Assembly: GCA_945897515.1 (NCBI GenBank)
Contig: CAMDFO010000003.1
Coordinates: 50,777-114,776, forward strand
Direction of reading: 5' to 3'
DNA length: 64,000 nucleotides
Origin: Rhodoplanes serenus
Lineage (GTDB): Bacteria > Pseudomonadota > Alphaproteobacteria > Rhizobiales > Xanthobacteraceae
Within the stretch, counting starts at the first letter, position 1. Every line of letters starts with the position of its first letter. The notes beneath the pieces are model-generated. The model saw only the letters and a list, made by a program, of their open reading frames with translations. It had not been told where the DNA came from and did not search any database. Below are positions 58,493 through 64,000 of this stretch, one piece after another. The translations under genes and the position numbers were made by a program.

Positions 58493-59650
58493 ATGGCGGC
58501 CGCCTTCGGTCTCTACACCCACATCCAGTCGAACCGGCGGCGCTCGATTGCGCTGCTGCTCGGGCTGTTCTTCCTGGTCTATGTGATGGTGTTCGCCGGC
58601 GCCCTGGCGGCCGAGGCGCTGATGGGCGACGCCTCGCTGGAATGGCTTTTTCGCGCGGCATTTGCGAATTTCCTGATCGCGATGCCGTTCGCGACCGCCG
58701 CGACGCTGCTCTGGATGCTGATCGCCTACAAATTCCACCAGAAGATGATCGACGCCGTAACCGGCGGCCGCGAGGTCACCCGGACAGAGCAGCCGAGACT
58801 CTACAATCTGCTGGAAAACCTCTGCATTTCGCGCGGCATCCCGATGCCGAAGCTCAAGGTGATGGATGACGCCGCGCTCAACGCCTTCGCCACCGGGCTG
58901 AATTCGAAGCAATATTCCATCACCGTGACCTCCGGCCTGCTCGACCATCTCGACGACGCCGAGGTCGAGGCGGTGCTCGCCCACGAGCTCACCCATATCC
59001 GCAACGGCGACGTGCGGATGATGGTGGTGGCGGTGATCATCGCGGGCGTCGTCGGCTTTTTCGCCGAACTGGTGTTCCAGATGCTGTTCCAGGGCGGCTT
59101 CCGATGGAGATCGCGTGACAACGGCGGTAGCAGCGGCAGCGGCGAGCGCGGCAAGGGCGGCGCCGGTCTTGCAATCGTCATCGCCATCGCGCTGATCGCG
59201 CTGGCGTGGCTGCTTTCGATCGTGATCCGCTTTGCGCTGTCGCGGCGGCGGGAATACCTCGCCGACGCCGGGTCGGTCGAGCTCACCAAGAATCCGGACG
59301 CCATGATCTCGGCACTCCGCAAGATCGAAAACCGTGGCGAGCTGGAAGGCGCGACATCGGCCGTCATGGAGATGTGCATCGACAACCCGCGTTCGGGTTT
59401 TGCGGATCTGTTCGCGACCCACCCGGCGGTCGACAAGCGCGTCGCCGCGCTGGTGCAATTCGCCGGCGGCCGCGATCCCGGACCGCTGGCCCTGCCCTCG
59501 CCAGCCGCCCCGGAACAAACCGCCGATGCGGCCCCCGCGCCAGACTCCGATGGCGAGCCGAAGCCGTTCCTGCCCGGCGAGCCGCCGGTCCAGTTGGACG
59601 GCCCTCCCGGCCCCGCCTCGGGACCATGGGGGCCGCACGGCCGCAACTGA
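58493..59650 (+). CDS. M48 family metalloprotease (HtpX-like)
   Basis: TM segments and VEAVLAHELTHIRNGDVRMM, REYLADAGSVELTKNPDAMISALRKI. Confidence 0.93.
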   Translation: MAAAFGLYTHIQSNRRRSIALLLGLFFLVYVMVFAGALAAEALMGDASLEWLFRAAFANFLIAMPFATAATLLWMLIAYKFHQKMIDAVTGGREVTRTEQPRLYNLLENLCISRGIPMPKLKVMDDAALNAFATGLNSKQYSITVTSGLLDHLDDAEVEAVLAHELTHIRNGDVRMMVVAVIIAGVVGFFAELVFQMLFQGGFRWRSRDNGGSSGSGERGKGGAGLAIVIAIALIALAWLLSIVIRFALSRRREYLADAGSVELTKNPDAMISALRKIENRGELEGATSAVMEMCIDNPRSGFADLFATHPAVDKRVAALVQFAGGRDPGPLALPSPAAPEQTADAAPAPDSDGEPKPFLPGEPPVQLDGPPGPASGPWGPHGRN

Positions 59651-59796
59651 CCGCAATGGTCGCTGGCGCACCCATAAGTGCGATGGGGAAATGTCCCCGG
59701 CGCAGGGGACGGACGAATTTCAATTCGCTTGGCGTTCTGCCATGTTCCTGACGCAGGGGTGCGCGAGGACCTCCTCGTGACCCCGAAGGATATCTT

Positions 59797-60555
59797 ATGG
59801 CCAAGCCGGCAGTGATCCTGGTGGGCGCGGACAAGGGCGGCGTCGGCAAGACGACCGTCTCGCGGACGCTGCTCGACTATCTGGTTGCGCATAACCTGCC
59901 GGTCCGCGCTTTCGACACCGAGTCGCCTAAGGGCACCTTGCGGCGCTTTCATCCCGACATCACCGACGTGGTCGACATCACCTCGACCTCCGACCAGATG
60001 AAGATTTTCGACACGCTGTCGAGCACGGACTCGCAGATCACGGTAATCGATGTCCGCGCCGGCCTGCTGTCGACCACGCTCCGCGCCTTGCGCGACATCG
60101 GATTCCTGGAAGCCGCCAAGAAGAACCAGCTCACGCTCGCGGTATTTCATATCCTCGGGCCGTCGGTCGCCTCGCTGGACGAGATCGCCGAGACCGCGGG
60201 CTTCATGACCGACGCCAGCTATTTCCTGGTCAAGAACTTCATCAACAACACCACGTTCTTCGAGTGGGATCCGGCGACCTACAATTCCTATTTCAAGAAA
60301 ATCAAAGACGCCAACGAGATCACCATCCCGAAGCTCAACGAGATGGCCTGCGAACAGGTCGAGCTGGCCTCGGTGCCGTTCGTGTCGTTCGTCGCCAACA
60401 AGGGCCAGGATGGCCAGCCGGTGTCGTATTCGTTCGTGCTGCGCGGCTATGTCCGGCACTGGCTCGGCAACGTGTGGGCCGAGTTCGATTGCGTCAAGCT
60501 GGTCGACATCGTCGCCCCCGAAGCGCAACGCAAGGGCGCGGCGCGCCAAGCCTGA
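59797..60555 (+). CDS. ParA-like P-loop ATPase, unknown function
   Basis: VILVGADKGGVGKTTVSRTLLDYLVAHNLPVRAFDTESPKGTLRRF. Confidence 0.75.
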   Translation: MAKPAVILVGADKGGVGKTTVSRTLLDYLVAHNLPVRAFDTESPKGTLRRFHPDITDVVDITSTSDQMKIFDTLSSTDSQITVIDVRAGLLSTTLRALRDIGFLEAAKKNQLTLAVFHILGPSVASLDEIAETAGFMTDASYFLVKNFINNTTFFEWDPATYNSYFKKIKDANEITIPKLNEMACEQVELASVPFVSFVANKGQDGQPVSYSFVLRGYVRHWLGNVWAEFDCVKLVDIVAPEAQRKGAARQA

Positions 60556-60558
60556 GCG

Positions 60559-60602
60559 GCATGATCCGGAAAAGTGGAAACCGGTTTCCGAAAAAATCAT
60601 GC
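60559..60602. repeat. Intergenic palindromic repeat GCATGATCCGGAAAAGTGGAAACCGGTTTCCGAAAAAATCATGC
   Basis: 44-bp imperfect palindrome; resembles an interspersed repeat seen in Rhizobiales genomes. Confidence 0.75.
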
Positions 60603-60667
60603 CCAAACAAAAGAAAAGCGGGCAGCGCGTGATTCAGTATCCACGGATCGGGCTCTAGCGGCCGCGC

Positions 60668-61378
60668 ATGGAACGACGAACGCCGGTGTTCATCATCTGC
60701 TCGCCACGACCGCGCGTCGGCAAGACGCTGCTGGCGCGTGCGTGTGCCGAGTTCTTCCGCTCCGAGAAACGTCCGGTAACGGCGTTCGACGTCAATCCCG
60801 ACCAGTTCGCACTGGTCGATTACCTGCCGGCCTATACCGCCGTCGCCAGCATCGGCGACATCCGCGGCCAGATGGCGCTGTTCGACCAGCTCATCGCCGG
60901 CGACCACGTGCCGAAGATCGTCGATCTCGGCCACGGCCTGTTCGATCCGTTCTTCACGCTGGTGCAAGAGCTCGATTTCGTGCGCGAAGCGCGGCGCAAC
61001 GCGGTAGCGCCGATGGTGCTGTTCCTGGCGGATCCGGACCGGCGCACGCGCCAGGGCTACGACATGCTGCGGAATCGCTTTCCCGACCTGGCGCTGGTCC
61101 CGGTGCTGAACTAGGCGGTGCCTGTGGTCGAGCGCTACCGCGACGACTTCCCGCCGACCGCAAGCGGCGGCCCGCCGGTGAGCATTCCCGCGCTCGCTGC
61201 GGTCATCCGCAACGTGCTCGAACGGCCGGGATTTTCCTTCGCCGCATATATCGCCAAAACCGCCGATCCTACCTCGGAGCTGTACGGCTGGACCCGGAAG
61301 GTGTTTCTGGAATTTCGCGAGCTGGAGTTGCGGCTGCTGTTGCAGGCGCTCAGGCCGGCGCTGAAATTTTCCGCCTAA
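60668..61378 (+). pseudogene. ParA-like ATPase interrupted by a single in-frame TAG (61112-61114)
   Basis: 60668-61114 (IICSPRPRVGKTLLARACAEFF...LVPVLN*) and 61118-61378 (MPVVERYRDDFPPTASGGPPVSIPAL...) share a frame with no other stop. Confidence 0.6.
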
Positions 61379-61381
61379 TCG

Positions 61382-61403
61382 AAAGGGCCCCGAAGGGCCC
61401 TTT
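61382..61403. terminator. Hairpin AAAGGGCCC-CGAA-GGGCCCTTT between convergent genes (bidirectional terminator)
   Basis: 9-bp perfect stem, 4-nt loop, short T/A tracts at both ends. Confidence 0.75.
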
Positions 61404-61412
61404 GTCTCGTCG

Positions 61413-62294
61413 TCAGGTCTTGTATTCGGTCGGCGGACGCGGCGTGAGGTCCTCCGGGTGCAGCTCGACCTGTTTCCAGACCTTCTTCTTGGTGAAGTAC
61501 ATCAAGCCCGCGAAGATCAGCAGGAAGATCATGACCTGGAAGCCCATGCGCTTGCGCGCTTCCAGGTGCGGCTCGGCGGCCCACGCCAGGAACGCCGAAA
61601 CGTCCTTGGAATATTGCGCAAGCGTCTGCGGCGAGCCGTCCTCATAAGTGACGCGGCCGTCTTCCATCGGCTTCGGCATCGCGATGGCGTGACCGGGGAA
61701 ATACTTGTTGTACGCCAGCCCCTGCGGAATGTTGACGCCCTGCGGGGGCTTGTCCTCGTAGCCCTGCATCAGCGCCGAGATGTAGTCGACGCCGTGCTCC
61801 TGGTACTGCGTGAACATGTCGAGCACGAACCAGGGGAAGCCGCGCTCGTAGGTGCGCGCCTTGGCGATTACCGAGAAGTCCGGCGGCACCGCGTTGTAGC
61901 GCGAGCGCGCTTCGTTGTCGTTCTTGTACGGGGCGGGGAAACGGTCACCGGCACGGCCGTTGCGCTCGAACATTTCGCCGGCGTCGTTCGGTCCATCCTG
62001 GACCTTGTATTCGGCCGCAAGGGTCCGGACCTGCGCGACCGAGAACTCCGGTCCGCCCGGCTCGCTGAGATTGCGGAACGACAGCAGGGTCATGCCGTGA
62101 CAGACTTGGCAGACCTCGCGATAGACCTTGAACCCGCGCTGAAGCTGCCCGCGATCGAATTTTCCGAATGGGCCGGAGAACGACCATTTCTCGCGCGGCG
62201 GCGGCGGTGTGCCTTCGGCAGCGGCGGCGGGCGCAGCCGCTGCAAGAGCCGCAACCGAACCGGCCAGAGCGAGGGCAAGGAACTGTCGGACCAT
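61413..62294 (-). CDS. petC: Cytochrome c1
   Basis: Signal peptide, VYREVCQVCHGMTLLSFRNLSE (CXXCH), C-terminal MGFQVMIFLLIFAGLMYFTKKKVW anchor. Confidence 0.94.
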   Translation of the reverse strand: MVRQFLALALAGSVAALAAAAPAAAAEGTPPPPREKWSFSGPFGKFDRGQLQRGFKVYREVCQVCHGMTLLSFRNLSEPGGPEFSVAQVRTLAAEYKVQDGPNDAGEMFERNGRAGDRFPAPYKNDNEARSRYNAVPPDFSVIAKARTYERGFPWFVLDMFTQYQEHGVDYISALMQGYEDKPPQGVNIPQGLAYNKYFPGHAIAMPKPMEDGRVTYEDGSPQTLAQYSKDVSAFLAWAAEPHLEARKRMGFQVMIFLLIFAGLMYFTKKKVWKQVELHPEDLTPRPPTEYKT

Positions 62295-62305
62295 CGATCC
62301 CTCCC

Positions 62306-63574
62306 CTAGGCCTTGTTCACGGTGGGCGCCGGGCCCGACGCGCCGATCGGCACACCCTTTTGCAGGATGGCTTCGGCAATCGAGTTCGGCAGCGGCTTCG
62401 GCTTCTCGATCCAGCCGAGCAGCGGCAGGATCACGATGAAGTGCGCGAAGTAGTAGAACGTCAGGATGCGCGCGGCGATGACATAGCCGCCTTCGGCCGG
62501 CTTGGCGCCGAGCCAGCCGAGCCCGATGCAGACGATGACAAAGATCCAGAAAAACTGGCGATACAGCGGCCGGTAGGTCGCCGAACGCACCTTCGAGGTG
62601 TCGAGCCACGGCAGGAAGGCGAGGATCACGATCGAGCCGACCAGCGCGATCACGCCCATCAGCTTGTCCGGGATGGCGCGCAGGATCGCGTAGAACGGCA
62701 GGTAATACCATTCCGGCACGATGTGGGTCGGCGTCACCGACGGATTGGCCGGGATGTAGTTGTCGGCATGGCCGAGATAGTTTGGCACATAGAACACGAA
62801 CCAGGCGAACACGATGCAGAAGCACACCATCATGAAACTGTCCTTGATGGTGGCATAGGGCGTGAACGCAACCACGTCCTTGTCGGTCTTCGGCTCGATG
62901 CCGGTCGGATTGTTCTGCCCGACCATGTGCAGCGCCCAGATGTGCAGCACCACGACACCGGCGATCACGAACGGCAGCAGGTAGTGCAGCGAGAAGAAGC
63001 GCTGCAGCGTCGGGTTGCCGATCGCATAGCCGCCCCACAGCCAGGTCACGACCGACTCACCGACGATCGGAATAGCCGAGAAGAAGTTGGTGATGACGGT
63101 GGCGCCCCAGAAGCTCATCTGGCCCCATGGCAGCGTGTAGCCCAGGAAGCCGGTCGCCATCATCAGCAGATAGAGGATGACGCCGAGGATCCACAGCACC
63201 TCGCGCGGCTCCTTGTAGGAGCCGTAGTACATGCCGCGGAACATGTGGATGTAGACCGCGACGAAGAACATCGAGGCGCCGTTGGAGTGCAGGTAGCGGA
63301 TCAGCCAGCCGTAGTTCACGTCGCGCATGATGTGCTCGACGGAATTGAACGCCATGTCGGCGTGCGGCGTGTAGTGCATCACCAAAATGATGCCGGTGAT
63401 GATCTGGACGCCAAGCAGGAACGACAGGATGCCGCCGAACGTCCACCAGTAGTTCAGATTGCGCGGCGTCGGGTAGACCACGAACGAGGAATGGATCAGC
63501 CCGGCAATCGGCAGCCGGCGCTCCATCCACTTCATGAATGAGCTTTGCGGCTGGTAGGTCGGATGTCCGCTCAT
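62306..63574 (-). CDS. petB: Cytochrome b of the bc1 complex
   Basis: [61 protein letters not shown]. Confidence 0.96.
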   Translation of the reverse strand: MSGHPTYQPQSSFMKWMERRLPIAGLIHSSFVVYPTPRNLNYWWTFGGILSFLLGVQIITGIILVMHYTPHADMAFNSVEHIMRDVNYGWLIRYLHSNGASMFFVAVYIHMFRGMYYGSYKEPREVLWILGVILYLLMMATGFLGYTLPWGQMSFWGATVITNFFSAIPIVGESVVTWLWGGYAIGNPTLQRFFSLHYLLPFVIAGVVVLHIWALHMVGQNNPTGIEPKTDKDVVAFTPYATIKDSFMMVCFCIVFAWFVFYVPNYLGHADNYIPANPSVTPTHIVPEWYYLPFYAILRAIPDKLMGVIALVGSIVILAFLPWLDTSKVRSATYRPLYRQFFWIFVIVCIGLGWLGAKPAEGGYVIAARILTFYYFAHFIVILPLLGWIEKPKPLPNSIAEAILQKGVPIGASGPAPTVNKA

Positions 63575-63605
63575 GAGTCAACCTGCAGGAAAAATTCGAG
63601 GCCCG

Positions 63606-64000
63606 TCAGCCGATCCGGATTTTGGTGTCGGAGATGAATTCGTAAGGCGGCAGCGGGAGATTGGTCGGCGCGGGGCCGCTCCGGATGCGGCCGGAGGTGT
63701 CGTACTGCGAACCGTGGCACGGACAGAAGTAGCCATTGTAGGTGCCCGAATGGGCAAGCGGAATGCAGCCGAGGTGCGTGCAGATGCCGACCAGAACCTG
63801 CCACTGGTCCTTGCCCTGCTTGACGCGCTTCTCGTCGGGCTCCGGGTCGGGCAGGCTCGCGAGCTGGACCTTGCGCGCCTCCTCGATCTCCTTCGGCGTC
63901 CGGTGATTGATGAAGATCGGCTTGCCGCGCCAGAACACCTTGATGACCTGACCGGCGGTGATCGGGGTGAGATCGACCTCGATCGGAGCGCCGGCGGCGA
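63606..64000 (-). CDS. petA: Rieske iron-sulfur subunit of the bc1 complex (5' part runs past the window edge)
   Basis: [49 protein letters not shown]. Confidence 0.95.
   Translation of the reverse strand, partial: AAGAPIEVDLTPITAGQVIKVFWRGKPIFINHRTPKEIEEARKVQLASLPDPEPDEKRVKQGKDQWQVLVGICTHLGCIPLAHSGTYNGYFCPCHGSQYDTSGRIRSGPAPTNLPLPPYEFISDTKIRIG

Overview
This 64 kb high-GC window looks like a Rhizobiales (Bradyrhizobium-like) alphaproteobacterial chromosome. It is mostly housekeeping: nadA-nadC, a TAXI-TRAP transporter, ppdK, glyQ/glyS, ispE, a polyprenyl synthetase, ETF-QO, a cydAB-type oxidase, rnhB, ccrM, mutY-DUF721-dsbA-smc, lemA/M48 protease and the cytochrome bc1 operon. There is also an accessory catabolic segment at about 41.2-49.9 kb with lactonases, a VOC protein, a GST, RidA, amidohydrolases and Bug/TctC binding proteins. 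The strongest non-coding signal is an unannotated candidate sRNA at about 57.66-57.78 kb. It has an exact EcfG-type promoter (GGAAC-N16-CGTT), a hairpin with a C-rich loop and a strong intrinsic terminator, resembling the architecture of Caulobacter GsrN. Other leads are: a second exact EcfG-type promoter before a 24-aa membrane peptide; a ParA-like gene split by one in-frame amber codon; a CtrA full site plus GANTC sites at ccrM; long perfect palindromes upstream of nadA and a MarR-GNAT gene; a DUF2007-methyltransferase fusion; and a CDGSH gene between glyQ and glyS. No tRNA, rRNA, CRISPR array or transposase was recognised. All product calls come from reading the translations; no searches were run.
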